64,000 nucleotides of DNA, from assembly GCA_963691705.1 (NCBI GenBank), contig OY829539.1, positions 25,900,407-25,964,406 of the forward strand, read 5' to 3'. Source of the stretch: Viola odorata (lineage: Eukaryota > Streptophyta > Magnoliopsida > Malpighiales > Violaceae). Made by a program: the position numbers and the translations under genes. This document shows positions 22,915-34,448 of this stretch, piece after piece (within the stretch, counting starts at the first letter, position 1; each line of letters opens with the position of its first letter). The notes below the pieces were generated by a model, which saw nothing but the letters and a program-made list of their open reading frames with translations, ran no database searches and was not told the origin of the DNA.

Positions 22915-23825
22915 CTCTCCCCCACTTAGTAATGTCGATGCCCTCATCGACTAGATCTCCAATCTCTTTAGACCTGCGTTAACAAGGAACATAAGGTTAG
23001 AACACGTTAACGCCATAATAGTTTATCCTAGGCTCTCCCACATTTCAATACTTCGTTTTTCTTTTCACTCATTTCTTTTTCTCTCCTTTATCCTTCTTTT
23101 CACTCTTCCCAACTCCTCAGATAGTGGTCTCATCACTCATTTTCTTTTCACAGCTCGTGTCTCACGCTCGCTTCTGAAGAAGTACATTCGAGGCATGATT
23201 GATATTTCCTCAGTATCCGACCCTTCTAGTCGATACCCTTAGGACCTATCGATCATACTTACAATGCCATGTCTTCCCGCCAATCTCTCTTATCTTTTTT
23301 CCCTCAATCGCATGCTCACTCTTTTCATGCGGGTTGTTTCCTCATTACACTCGTTTTATCACTCTTTCTTTTCTCCATTCTCACTACGCTCACCAAAGCC
23401 TACTTCCTAGGGTCGTAGCATCGCGTAACACTTTGTTTCCATTCCAGCATCCGGTACTAGATCCGCTTGTCCAGCTTTCACATGGCACAAGTGTCTCTAG
23501 CACATAGACGTGTCATCCTTCCGAACCAACCTACTTAGCACGTAGGTGTGTCGTTCCATCGAACCGATATCCTATGTCCTAAGTGGGTCGCACGGTACCC
23601 CACTAAGTCAAGCGCCTCTCCGCATTATATCATGTCCCTCTAAGCCAAGCGCCTCTGCGCATTCTCGTTCTCTCACCTGGCTCAATTCTTCTAAGCCAGT
23701 GAGTCTCATATGTATAGCTAGATTGTCACATACATATAAAAGTGCCTCTGCGCATTCTCGTAACGCCTCATGCGTATTCTCTTCGCCTCTTTGCGCTTAT
23801 GCACTTCATATGCATAGTAAGCCAT

Positions 23826-24033
23826 ACTCATCTCAGGCTACGCTCATGCGCTTCCCGCGCATGCATACTCATTCCATAAGCCACACATGTTACCATGTGC
23901 TTGAGATCTCACGTATGAGATCTCATGACTCATCCCAGGCTATGCTCATGCGCTTCCCGCGCATACATACTCATTCCATAAGCCACACATGTTACCATGT
24001 GCTTGAGATCTCACGTATGAGATCTCATGACTC
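23826..24033. repeat. Tandem duplication of about 108 bp in family C
   Basis: Two copies of a segment from CTCATCYCAGGCTA to ATGAGATCTCATGACTC, differing by a few bases. Each copy holds three of the perfect hairpins (ATGCGC, CACATG and TGAGATCTCA stems), so the hairpin set was duplicated as a block. Confidence 0.85.
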
Positions 24034-24279
24034 GCTTCCTCCTCCACTTCAACCATCGATGTCCTCATCGATCTATCTCAAAGGGTTGATTCGCCCCTAC
24101 TTACATGCGTCAGGTGCGCAATGCAGGGCTCAAGACAATCTTTAAAGGAACACTTCCATCTTAGATTTCTTTTCCGTCATTACTCACTCAATTCCCACTA
24201 CCTGAATCAATCTTCCATATCATATTCAGACTCATGCTCGCATTATGTCCGACTTGACTTGTGTATTCTATTAACCATT

Positions 24280-24470
24280 TCGTGGACTAGAAATGCTAGC
24301 TACCCATACAAGGCTCTAAAGACTCTAGCTGCCAAAGGTATGGACTAGAACTCTAGCTATACCCATAACCCATAACTATGGACTAGAACTCTAGCTACCC
24401 ATAACGATGGACTAGGGACTTTTTACCCAGAGTACGGACTAGGAACTCTAGCTACCCACAAATGCCTTAA
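24280..24470. repeat. Short tandem repeat GGACTAGAACTCTAGCTACC
   Basis: Four to five degenerate copies of TATGGACTAGAACTCTAGCT followed by ACCCATAAC, spaced about 45 bp apart. ACTAGAACTCTAGCT is itself partly self-complementary (CTAGA/TCTAG). Confidence 0.75.
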
Positions 24471-24884
24471 TAGACTCACTCCTCAATCTACATAATCGCC
24501 GATACTTTCGTATCTAAACTCGCCCCTTTATCTCGATAGGGCTCGTGTTGGAACTTATTGCGTGATCACTATGTGATGTGTACAATACAGAAGCCAACAA
24601 CTAGTTTTCTCCGCATTTCTCACACTCGGGCGTGTTTCTTCCGAACACCAGCCATCGCATTCTCATCTAGAGCACTTGGCCTCTAGGTTCTCACTCACTG
24701 CTGTCACACCGACATCTCACTCGTAATATTGGCCAATTTCATATTAGCATCCACGGGTTCATCATTCCCGTCAACTCACATTCTCGCATCTTGACATCAC
24801 AAGATGTTACCGAGCTTAGGCTCGCCACATTGGACTAATGCACTTCACGTGCATAAGTCTAACTCGTTTAGCTCCGCTACCACC

Positions 24885-25516
24885 TGTCACGGCCTAACTG
24901 TTCCGAGGCCCGTGCGGAGCCTAGATTCTGCAATCTAGGCTAGCCTTTCCCCTGTCATTGACAGTAGTCTCCGACAACCCTCATATAGCTTCGTCTCATG
25001 CAAAACTATTGACAAGACTTAGCACCGACTCAGCCCATAGTCGCTCTGTGCCTCTCAGCAACGCACGACCATGTCATAGGTCGAGTTCTCTCACCTCGGC
25101 CTATGCTTGCCCTACGCCTAAGGCAAGGCCTTTATTCGATCCTCGAACCTTTAGATAGTTCTTCCGTAGCAACCCTCGCCATCCTTCTCAAACCTCGTCC
25201 CTTTCTTATATGCGCACTACTAATTCTAACACGGACTTAACTAGAAGTGGCCATCATAGCACAGCCATGATGGCAGCGCTCATTCCTTAACACGGAAGGC
25301 TCACTCGCACACCTATGCCGGACCTGCATAGGAGAAGCTCACTTAGGCAAGCATATTCTCATATCTTGCCCAGGGGTTGGTGGAGAGTTATCACACCCAA
25401 TTAGACTTCCCTTCACGTACCCTATAAAGGGACTATCCATCAAATCCATGCACCTTCAGCGCGACTCAGGATCCATGTTAAGACTAAACTGGAACATCAA
25501 GGCTTAGACCTTAAGA
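24885..25516 (-). repeat. Family C right LTR (5' LTR)
   Basis: TGTCACGGCC to GACCTTAAGA, 632 bp, same length as the left LTR. The last bases differ from the left copy (AAGA against AACA), so the canonical terminal dinucleotide is lost on this side. Confidence 0.85.
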
Positions 25517-26104
25517 CTAAGTTGGGTCCACCGATAGTCCTCACCTCCCCAGGTTTACTCTAGTCAAGAGAGAGCCATTATTCAACCTCCATTTAAATTT
25601 TTTAAGCTTTGGAAGGATAGTTAGCCCCATAAGAATTTCCACCATGGAATTCACTCTAAATAATTGGTTAATGCGATTTAGAACTTTTTGAGTTTTCAAT
25701 AATCTATTGAAAAGCTAACATTGTTCCGGATATCGTTAATAATTTATCTTTTGACTTTCTTGATTTCTCTCGTAGCCCGGCGCTTCTTTTACGTGCCAAG
25801 CCTCTTTATTTTCATTTTTTCTTACGTGGAGTAAAAAACAAATTGCGCATTAAAAAACAAATGATAACTAGGCCTTACCATGGGCTCACTTGTGTCCCAT
25901 ACAATTGGGCCAACCCAGCAAATCAAACCAATTGCAAAAGCTGTTCGCAAGCCGAAGCTATCTTCTCCATTTTCACTTCCTATCATCAACCTCAAAAATA
26001 TCAGAACTTAATTCAGATAAGGCATCAAAAGCCCCTTCAGTCCATTTAATCACAAACAAACATCATCCATCACCATCACTTCCGTTCCCTCCTCCGGCCT
26101 CACA
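25517..26104 (+). promoter_or_regulatory. RAF1 upstream region
   Basis: 588 bp between family C and the RAF1 start codon. Two site II-type motifs occur in the last 225 bp: TGGGCT at 25881-25886 and TGGGCC at 25906-25911. These are common in promoters of plant housekeeping and organelle-related genes. No convincing TATA box. A transposon lies only about 590 bp from the start codon. Confidence 0.45.
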
Positions 26105-27433
26105 ATGCTTTCATCGGCGATTAACATTCATAAACCATTCTTCCTCTCCAATCCCATGAACAAACAATTCTCATCTTTTTCCTCCAAAATCCCTCTAAAG
26201 CCCTTCACTGTATCAGCTTCTTTACTCCCCTCATCAGCTCCACTCCCTGCAAACCAACAACTATACCAGCCCTTCAGGCCTCCTCCATCTTCTATCCCGG
26301 CGAAGTACCGGTCCCTCGACGCCCCTGGCCGCCTTGAAATTCTTGCGAATCGTCTTGGCTTATGGTACGAATACGCTCCTCTAATCCCTTCTCTACTTCA
26401 AGAGGGTTTCTCCCCACCTAACATTGAAGAGATAACTGGGATTTCTGGGGTTGAGCAGAACCGTTTAGTGGTTGCAGCGCAAGTGCGCGAAACTTTGGTT
26501 CAAGCCAATACTGACCCAGAAATTGTTGCCTCGTTTGATCAAGGTGGGTCTGAGATTTTGTATGAAATTAGGCTCCTGACTGGTAAGCAGCGGGCAGAAG
26601 CTGCCCGCTACATTGTTCAGAATAAGCTAGATGGTAAGGGCGCTCAGGATTTAGCCCGCGCCATGAAGGATTTCCCTCGTAGGCGAGGGGAGAAAGCCTG
26701 GGAATGCTTTGACTATACTCTCCCAGGGGACTGTCTGTCTTTTATGTACTATAGGCAGTCTAGAGAGTGTAAGAATCCTTCGAGGGAAAGGACTGATGCT
26801 TTAGAGAAAGCATTGGAGGTTGCAGAATCTGAAAAGGCAAAGATTGCTGTTTCAAAGGAGTTAGAAGGAGAAAACGAGGGAGGAGAAGTGAAAGAAGGGG
26901 ACAAGCTTGATGCAGTAAAAGTTCCAGTTGTGAGGATGAGGTATGGTGAGGTTGCGGAGGCCACTAGTGTTGTGGTTTTGCCTGTTTGTAAGGCGGAAGA
27001 GAAGGAAAAGATATTTGAAGCACCATGGGCGTGTAGGAGTGAGGGTGAGTTTGGTGTCGTGGTGGCAGAGAAAGCGTGGGATAGGTGGGTGGTTCTGCCG
27101 AGCTGGGAGCCTGTGACGGGTTTGGGGAACGGGGGTGTTGTTGTGGGTTTTGCGGATGCAAGGGCATTACCTTGGAAGGTGAATAGATGGTACAAGGAAG
27201 AGCCTATTATGGTGGTAGCTAACAGGGGGTTGAAGGAGGTGAATACAAATGATGGGTTTTATTTGGTGTGTCTTGATGGAATTGGGAATGGTCACGTTGG
27301 CGGATTGAAGGTAGAGAGGGGCTCAGCCCTGAAAGAAATGGGCGTGGAGGAGAGTATAGGGATGGTGGTGTTGGTTGTTAGGCCACCAAGGGAAGACACA
27401 GACCATCAATTGGCTGAGGAAGATTGGGAGTGA
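26105..27433 (+). CDS. RAF1: Rubisco accumulation factor 1, chloroplastic
   Basis: Intact 442-aa single-exon gene. RAF1 is a stromal assembly chaperone that binds the large Rubisco subunit and holds its dimers until small subunits join. The N-terminus is a Ser/Phe/Pro-rich transit peptide (about residues 1-50). YQPFRPPP then leads into the helical domain (LDAPGRLEILANRLGLW, EEITGISGVEQNRLVVAAQV, DLPGDCLSF-like TLPGDCLSFMYYRQSREC). A charged linker (about 225-265) precedes the C-terminal beta domain that dimerises in the family (VPVVRMRYGEV to the end). Length and lack of introns match known plant RAF1 genes. The start is the first ATG and gives a plausible transit peptide. Convergent with BIOF, 1.4 kb away. 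Confidence 0.93.
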   Translation: MLSSAINIHKPFFLSNPMNKQFSSFSSKIPLKPFTVSASLLPSSAPLPANQQLYQPFRPPPSSIPAKYRSLDAPGRLEILANRLGLWYEYAPLIPSLLQEGFSPPNIEEITGISGVEQNRLVVAAQVRETLVQANTDPEIVASFDQGGSEILYEIRLLTGKQRAEAARYIVQNKLDGKGAQDLARAMKDFPRRRGEKAWECFDYTLPGDCLSFMYYRQSRECKNPSRERTDALEKALEVAESEKAKIAVSKELEGENEGGEVKEGDKLDAVKVPVVRMRYGEVAEATSVVVLPVCKAEEKEKIFEAPWACRSEGEFGVVVAEKAWDRWVVLPSWEPVTGLGNGGVVVGFADARALPWKVNRWYKEEPIMVVANRGLKEVNTNDGFYLVCLDGIGNGHVGGLKVERGSALKEMGVEESIGMVVLVVRPPREDTDHQLAEEDWE

Positions 27434-28874
27434 AAAGAATAATGTCTTTGATTATGGGATGACAATCTTGGTTTCATGTTGTGGGTAATTTCATGTCATG
27501 GACAATGTTAACAATGGTTGAAACTTGGAGCTCGGATTCGCGTGGCTGTCGATTTTGTTCCATGAAGTAGCGATCATAATGTAATACTCTACAGTCCTAG
27601 TTTTTGGGAGGAAAGGAAACACTGGTTTTGTACTATATATGCAGTTGAAGATGAATAATATGATTATTAAATTTTGATTTACCATTGCCTTCTTTGTTTC
27701 TGTACCATGGTGTTCGTAGGGTAATGAATGCACTTCAGTCTTTCTTGTTGCAGTACAATAATAAGTCATATGTGAGCTTGCGTATCTTAGGTTAAACCTA
27801 TCTACACGAAGCAATCTCCCGAAGTCTTAACCTTGGTACATTGGCGAATCACCGCTTTCAGTGCGACATAATAAGGCCAAGAGTCGAAGCTTGCAGTTCA
27901 GAGGAATCCACCCACTTGGTGTTTGGCAAAGACATTCAATGCACAGTAGTCGACAGCAATAGGTAACATCTATTTCTGTGTTTTCAATAGTTTATGATTG
28001 CAATTTAAATGGAGGGAAGACATTAATTTGTTCACTTGCATCAGCCTTATGGGCTTTGCCCATCATATTTTTCGAAACTCGAATCCTTGAATTGCTTTGG
28101 GTTCGCTATTGTACGAGATCTTTGTCATCGAATACCTTCTCATTATTGTTGTGATATCTTTGTGTATATTCTCATTGTCATTGCTTTCTTTTAAATTGTT
28201 TTTCATCTAATTGTGTGAATAGATTAGTAGAAGTTATCGATGTTCTTAGTATTGATGTCGGGCGTGCAAGGCATCATGCCAAGCACAATTCTGGACTTTA
28301 ATTGTTTTCCAGGCTCCAGGTTGATTTATCTTTTTGATCTACAGGTTGACATCGGTTGCTTTGGATGTCTTTATACAGTACCTGACCTCGCCCCTGCACC
28401 TTGGGCACTCAGTATTATGTACCAGCAAAATATTTCTTAACAGTTTTTTCGAGCAACTTCAATTTAGTCCCCAATCGTTTCAAATGTAATTCTTAGGACC
28501 TAAATGTTTCGACCCGATTTCGACTTAGTGCTGCCGTGAGATTTTTAACATATTTTTGTTAAATATCAGTGAGAAGTATATAAATGCCCAACCCTCCTCT
28601 AATTGGCGCCAAACTAATAATTTGCCACAGTTGCAGCAAGCTCATCAAGTTTTCCAAAGCTGTGTAAATCTATAAATATACAATTGTGTCTGCAATTATT
28701 ATCATAAAGAGTCCCTACGGGCAAGTTTTCAACATTAAAAATGACTATACCGATGGATTGGGGTGGAATTTGATGCCTATCAATCCCAGATATCCTATCC
28801 TATTGCATGTCAAAGATCCTCTAGCATGTCCATTCAGGTAGTAGCTGCTGCCATCACACCAACAAAATCAGTAT
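27434..28874. other. Intergenic between the 3' ends of RAF1 and BIOF
   Basis: The 3' untranslated region of RAF1 is expected in the first few hundred bases, with AATAATATGATTATTAAATT near 27650. A 66-codon frame at 28240-28440 shows no recognisable domain. No gene or transposon end recognised. Confidence 0.5.
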
Positions 28875-31800
28875 CTAGAGTCTAGCGTATCCATCGAACA
28901 TGTTGCCCCTAACTTCTTCAAAGTTGATGCAACATGACAACGCTGAAGCCAGTTTCTTCACATCATCTGTCGTGTGTGTTGCGGCCAGAGTTACTCGTAG
29001 CCTAAGTAAATTTGGAAAGAAGAAGAGTTGCAACTTACAATCGTACAGAGAACAACATTCATACAAAAAGTGCAACCACAAAGATGATCCAAAGCATGAC
29101 AGTTTTCTTGAATTGAAGATGGAAATGAAACGGGCAAATATATTAGCACCACCCATGACTATTGAGCTTTCAATGTTCAAGGAAGTCTTTGTTGATATTG
29201 GCTATCCCTAGAGGAAAATGACTTGGACAACATAGCAGAACGTAAATATAAATCTATGAACTTATAAGTGACAGGGACATTCTGTGTTTGACTACTTGGA
29301 CCGATACACCAGCACAATTGCAGCACGGAATCCACACACACAAAAGACTGAAATAAAGGGTAGTCAAAGAAAATGGTGCAAAACCTGCAAGAGTTGGGAG
29401 GCACTGTTGGGGGCCTGATTGCAGTCACGTGAAAACCAGATTCTAACAAATGCCTGATGCATGAAAATCATTATAGTTAGAAGCTATCACGCATGTGCAC
29501 AACAACACACACACCCAGGCACACAAAAGGACAAACCGGCTGGCTTGCAGAGCTCTCTCCTCACTTCCTACAACAAGTGAAATTATGGGACTTGTGATGG
29601 GGATTCCAGTAAGAGCCCGAAAGTCATGCACCCTGTTCCAAACTTCCCTTCTGCGCCACTGTTCCTTTTTCGCCACAACTACTGCAGCTGCTAGGTTATA
29701 CTCAGTTGTTAAGGAAAAGTATTTCATAGAAAAGGAGGAAAAAACTGTTATGAGGGAAGGCATGGGATCAAGCAATTCTTAGAACCACAACATAAACAAA
29801 TTACTTCGTTGTAATCACACAAAAAATCCTTATAGATGGCAACTACTCCAGAAACAAAAGCACTTAAATCCAGACATAGGACTTGTCTCCTTCATGTCTC
29901 AATTTGAAGGTAATCTTCATACAACACTCAATCAAAATAAATGCATAAAATTCTAACTGTTGTTCATTTAGAAAAAAAGAGGTAGTGCAATTTACCATAG
30001 GCAGCAGCAACAATGGGGACTGGTGAAGCAGTAGAAAATATAAAAGAACGACCCCTTGATTGGATGAGTTGCTTCCATTTATGGCTGTTTATATAACACT
30101 GGCATAATTACATCAATTGTTTTCATGTGCAGTAAAGCTTTCGGGAAATTTTAAGGATAGGAGCCAAAGGTAAGGGGGGGAAAAGCAACAGAAAATAATT
30201 AATTTGAATTACCATCACCTTAAAGAAATTCAAGACTTTTAAACATGACAACCACTGAGTCAACACAAGTAGATGCATCATGCCTATGAAAATACAAACG
30301 TAACCTAATTTCAATTAATAACTAATCGTTCCTAGTTTCCTCCATAGAACCAAAACTCTTACCTGCAAGCTATGAATCCACCATGGCAACCAGCAGCCTT
30401 ACTAAGAGTTCCAATGCATACATCCACACCTCTTTCACAGTTGAACTCCTCTGCAACTCCCCCACCATGCTTGCCACAAACTAACGTTCCATGAGCCTGA
30501 AAAAGGCTTTCACCACGTTTAATTCCTTTGTTATTTAAAAACAACAGTCACAAAAGAATACTATCTTCCAGCAGCTCTTTCTTTTTTTCCCCCAAGACTT
30601 TTGAGTAAGTTCAAACATATTCAATATACTTTCTTTTCTTTTCTTTTCTTTTTTTCCTAGAAAATTTCTTTATTATTCTTCATAGTTCATGTTTCAAAGC
30701 AAAAACAAATGGCTTCTTACAGATACCTCAGCATTGAAGAGAACTTACGTCATCAACTACTAATAGAAAGCCATGAATCTTCCGAAGGCGCACAAGCTCA
30801 ACCATTGGTGCAAAGTCTCCATCCATGCTAAATAAACTGTTATGAGACCATTCAGTAATTATGTCCCAGACGTTCGGAAATGCAGGAATAAAACATAGAG
30901 CTAGGAAACGGTTGGGTATATCCACTTGCTAATGTGAAGAAGATGAGTGCCCAAAGGTTAAATCAATACGGATGACAACCATGTTATAGTAGGTTTTAGC
31001 TACAAAAGAGGGACAAAAAAAACATATGAGCTTCTAGCGTGTTTATGTTGTGCTTTTCTGTTAGCTTAAGGGTGGGGAACTTGGACCTATGTGTTCCTAC
31101 TACACCCTTAAAGTCTTGAATCACTGAAAAATGACTAATCAGTGAACTGATAGATATTTTCCATGATCCACCACTCAAAAAAAGCAACAAATGCATTGGA
31201 CTGTAGCAAGCAAATGGCACCACTAACCCATCAGTCACAACTACTTTCTTCTTCAATACACAGCCTGACCTGCCAAAGGAAAATAGGCCATGCTATAAAC
31301 AGAGAGAGACATAATGCAAAGTAAAACTGGCACAAGATGAAAATAGAAAGCTAAGAACATACAATAATGCATTAAGGTGGGACATGTCACAATGTCGATA
31401 CACAAGCACCTCTATAGTCCCTTGTCGATCTGCAAGACGGATCCCATCAATTATTGAAGCATGGTTTAGTGCATCTGAAAAAATGGCGATCTTCTCCTTT
31501 TCCAAAGGTGTTTCAGGTGCAGTCAAAAGAGAGACGACATTTCCAAGGGCTACCATGAATGCCATATTGGCAGCAAACCCTGTAGGACAAAGAAGACAAT
31601 CCTAGCATAAATTAAGAAGAAATGTGTATCAGTGGTTCCTTGAATATCCAACATGTTCAACAGAAAATGACAAACAATATGATGCTCCCTTGATATCATA
31701 TAGCTGCATAATAGCAGAATGCAATCTGTTGCCACAATAATTTGAGACATTACAACTTTGAGCAGTTAAAAGTAGATGATCTTATTAAGTCACTAAACAA

Positions 31801-32325
31801 GGTTAAACCTCTTTTTTCTTCAAGTCCGCCAAGGAAGACTCTAGTAACCTATGATAATTGGTATACCCACAGATCAATGCTGAACCTCTTGGCCCCATCC
31901 CATGTTCTTGGGCTGCCTGACATAGCATAGAGTCCAACATACACTTTTGAGTGGAACCAAAATTGCCATTGAACATCAGAAAGAGAAAGAGTGAATGAAA
32001 CATGAAACCAAACCTTAGCAGCAGCCTTGGCAATAGTGGGGTGTGAACTCAAGCCCAAGTAATCATTGCCAGAGAATAAAAGAAGTTTCTTCAAATGTCC
32101 ATTGTAACGATCAGTTGCCCCATTCGAACCGGTATCCTCCTCAACATAGAGTTCAACGGAGGATCGATCCCAGGGCTGCATTTTGTCGAACACCTCGTAA
32201 TCATCGCCAGTGGATTGCGGAGCTACTCCGCGGAGGTGAATGGGTCTTAATGATCGAAGTAGATTTAGTGACTCAAGCCTTGCAAGTGCTTCGTATACCC
32301 AAGTGTCCCACGACCCATTCTCCAT
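28875..32325 (-). CDS. BIOF: 8-amino-7-oxononanoate synthase (biotin biosynthesis)
   Basis: PLP enzyme that condenses pimeloyl thioester with alanine to give KAPA, the first committed step of biotin synthesis. Ten exons by GT-AG sites: 32325-32014, 31916-31809, 31601-31363, 31269-31228, 30836-30749, 30496-30363, 30084-29996, 29690-29537, 29453-29385 and 29001-28875. They sum to 1,362 nt, an intact 453-codon frame plus stop. Motifs: FSGNDYLGLSSHP (substrate loop), CGYTNYHRLLE, DDAHGT (Asp on the PLP ring) and GTLSKAAGCHGGF (Schiff-base Lys). C-terminal ARL fits the PTS1 peroxisome signal, and the plant enzyme is known to be peroxisomal. Exon 4 is only 42 nt. Homology to plant BIOF is recognised from memory. 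Confidence 0.93.
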
Positions 32326-32955
32326 TCTCCAGGCTGAGACAAGGGAGAATTACAGGAGATGAGTAGCCGTTGAGCCTACTAAAACGAGATGGGCGGTTAC
32401 AAAGCATAGAGCGGGTGTTTGGCATTTTGGTTTGGTACCAGAAAGTTGGTTTCCAAAAACCAGAATGCCAAAAAAAGTGTTTGGTACCACTATTTTAAAT
32501 CAATTTCTTAAAAAGTTGGTATACCAAAACCAAAGAAAAGGCTGGTTTTGCCACTGGATGAGAATGGTCCAGTGGCCAAAACCAATGGTTTTGTAAAAAC
32601 ACAGAACGGAGCTCCTATGTTTTAATGAATTTTTTCAACCCAAAAATACCCCTCCTCATATTCTCTCATCTTCTCTTCTTCGCCACACGCAGCTGCTCCC
32701 CACGCCCGATCCAGGTCACTCCTCTTTAACACAACAAACCCTTTTATCTGTTTTTTCTTTCTTTTCTCAATTTAGTTTCCATTCTGGTCAACGACACGTT
32801 CTATACTAAATATTGTGACTTTGAATGATTAGACGTTATTTATATGATGATTCTGGAATTTGGGTTATGATAGGAGTGTTTGTTTTAACTCATGTACATG
32901 GATTTTAGGAAGAAATTGGTGAAAGTTTTAGGGTTTTCTTTTTGCATTTTAGTTA
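32326..32955. other. BIOF upstream region with a hairpin-rich repeat
   Basis: Holds the BIOF promoter (minus strand). Between about 32410 and 32600 are inverted repeats such as GGCATTTTGGTTT against AAACCAGAATGCC (12 of 13) and CTGGTTTTGCCACTGG against CCAGTGGCCAAAACCA. This suggests an old MITE within 300 bp of the start codon; ends and target repeat not resolved. Confidence 0.45.
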
Positions 32956-33479
32956 GGGTCTGTTTGGCGTTCCGGTTCTGTTCCGAAAAGTGCTGTGAGT
33001 AAAAGTGCTGTGGGAAAATCACTTTTGCGCAAAGCAGTGTGTTGTTTGGTAAACATTTTTTAAAAGTGCTGTGGGAAACGAGAAATTATTTTTGGTGTTT
33101 GGTAAAACTATAAAAGTGAAAGAGTTGGAGTATAAAATCCATTTTAAAAAAATTAATAAAAATAGGAAAAGTGGGTCTAGAATTACTTATCTCGAGATGG
33201 AGATTTTATTGTGATAGTTTTTAATTTATTTTGTGCATTATATAAAGTAAAAAAATGAAATTAAAAAAAAAAAAAAAAAAGAGGAGAGAGAGGGTGCAAA
33301 CGCACCCTCCTTATCCCACTGCACCAAAATGGTGCAGTGGCTTTAAGAGGCACTTTGTGAAGGGAAAGGAAAGTGCTTTTGGGAAGCACTTTTGGAAAGG
33401 TGTTTACCAAACACCTTTCCTAGCTTTTGGGTTGGAAAAAGTGATTTTCCCAACCCAAACCACAACCCCAAAGAGCCTC
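32956..33479. mobile_element. Harbinger/Tourist-type MITE, copy 1
   Basis: 524 bp, nearly the same as 45686-46195. The left end GGGTCTGTTTGG and right end CCAAAGAGCCTC are imperfect inverted repeats, flanked by the 3-bp target duplication TTA (32953-32955 and 33480-33482). No coding capacity. TTA/TAA target repeats and GGGTCTGTTTGG ends fit the PIF/Harbinger superfamily. Confidence 0.8.
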
Positions 33480-33527
33480 TTAATCTTTTATCTATTGCTT
33501 AAAGTTAGCTTCTTGGGTATTTAATGT

Positions 33528-34448
33528 AAATATTTGGTGAAAGATCTTAGCATTTACAAGGGGAAGGTCCTTATGATTGTTAATGTTGCTTCACAATGGT
33601 ATTACTTTGCTTCTGTTCAAAAGGGTCTTGCCTGTGATGATCAGTTAGAATTAGAAGACCACAATTTATCTGAAGTAATGGATGTCAAGAGCTCAGAAAA
33701 TGCTTCTATTAAGTCAGATTTTTTCAAGAATGATGCAATGGATTCATCGGGCAGTCATTTAAATCATGATGCTGATGTATGCATACCTACTGTGAAGAAT
33801 GGTTGTGTTTCTGGTGGTATTGAGATCAATCGGGCAATACGCAGGAAGTTTTACCTTCTGGTATACTGAAGACAGGATACATGCCAGTGGATGGGACTGC
33901 AGATCCATATAATGGTCCTGACAAGGCAGAGGATGCAGCCAACGCTGCTGAATGCATCTATGGACCACATGTTGCTTCTCTATCTCAGACCAACAGCAGT
34001 TGTAAACTGTCATTGGAAGTTGAGGTAGACAAAATGGATGTTGAAAATGTCACGAAGGAATATTTGTCAAACTTGAATGACAGCTGTAGCTTCAAATGCT
34101 GTCAGTCCTTTGGAATTGCCTGGTGTCACTGAGATCGTTATTGAAACTGAGTCTTCTCAGAGACCAGGAGATCCTGAACATTTGCATGATCATGTTGATA
34201 ATGAGAATATGACATCTACTTGCTTGGGTATGTTCCGTGCTTGCAACTCCTCTCTTACGCAACCTGAAGCATCATTTAACGGGGTTGTTGACAATGGACT
34301 TCACACTGAATTACAACCAGAAGGTGCTCTGCCTAGCTTGTTGCAAACATTTGGAAGGGAGGAAGTATTCCATGCTTCTGAAACTTCCACTAAGGTGCAT
34401 GGTTTGTTCAGTTATATGCTTTCACGAAAATTAATTGTAGCAGCATAG
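33528..34448 (+). pseudogene. Captured gene fragments: glutathione peroxidase exon plus unknown coding piece
   Basis: From 33532 the plus strand reads VKDLSIYKGKVLMIVNVASQ, the N-terminal motif of plant glutathione peroxidases. The catalytic Cys expected just after (ASQCG) is Trp here and the homology stops. From about 33615 to 34448 follow open pieces in three frames (acidic, Ser/Asn-rich; DLNDSCSFKC and SQRPGDPEHLHDHVDN regions) that look like a decayed exon of another gene I cannot name. Non-functional. The block lies between a MITE and an inverted MITE end, as in gene-capturing transposons. Confidence 0.6.

Larger units (their letters stand above)
22915..24884 (-). other. Family C interior: hairpin-dense non-coding region
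   Basis: No coding region; the longest frames are not conserved and translate the repeats. At least ten short perfect hairpins were read, for example GTCGATG/CATCGAC (22934-22951), CTGGCT/AGCCAG (23677-23699), ATGCGC/GCGCAT (23846-23862), CACATG/CATGTG (23884-23899), a 10-bp TGAGATCTCA pair (23902-23925), ATCGATG/CATCGAT (24055-24072), GATAC/GTATC (24501-24514), CATCTTG/CAAGATG (24787-24806), CGAGC/GCTCG (24811-24824) and ATGCAC/GTGCAT (24838-24854). Loops are 4-6 nt in most. Confidence 0.65.
22283..25516 (-). mobile_element. Family C non-autonomous LTR element
   Basis: Two 632-bp direct LTRs (22283-22914 and 24885-25516) enclose 1,970 bp with no credible ORF. Reading on the minus strand, a purine tract (GTGGGGGAGAG) precedes the left LTR, and after the right LTR comes GGTGGTAGCGGAGC, a primer site like those of families A and B. 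So it is transcribed leftward. The 5-bp flanks differ (ACACA left, CTAAG right), so either target repeats mutated or the two ends come from different insertions. LTR identity is high, with only scattered substitutions. Confidence 0.82.

Noticed and set aside
23199..24145. Coding frames of 102 and 199 codons in family C
   Set aside because: They consist largely of translated tandem repeats, have no recognisable domain, and the element is read on the other strand.
26749..27195. Minus-strand ORF of 148 codons inside RAF1
   Set aside because: Shadow of the RAF1 coding frame; no independent support.
33532..33600. Functional glutathione peroxidase gene
   Set aside because: Only one exon's worth of homology; the catalytic Cys position is Trp and no further exons follow.
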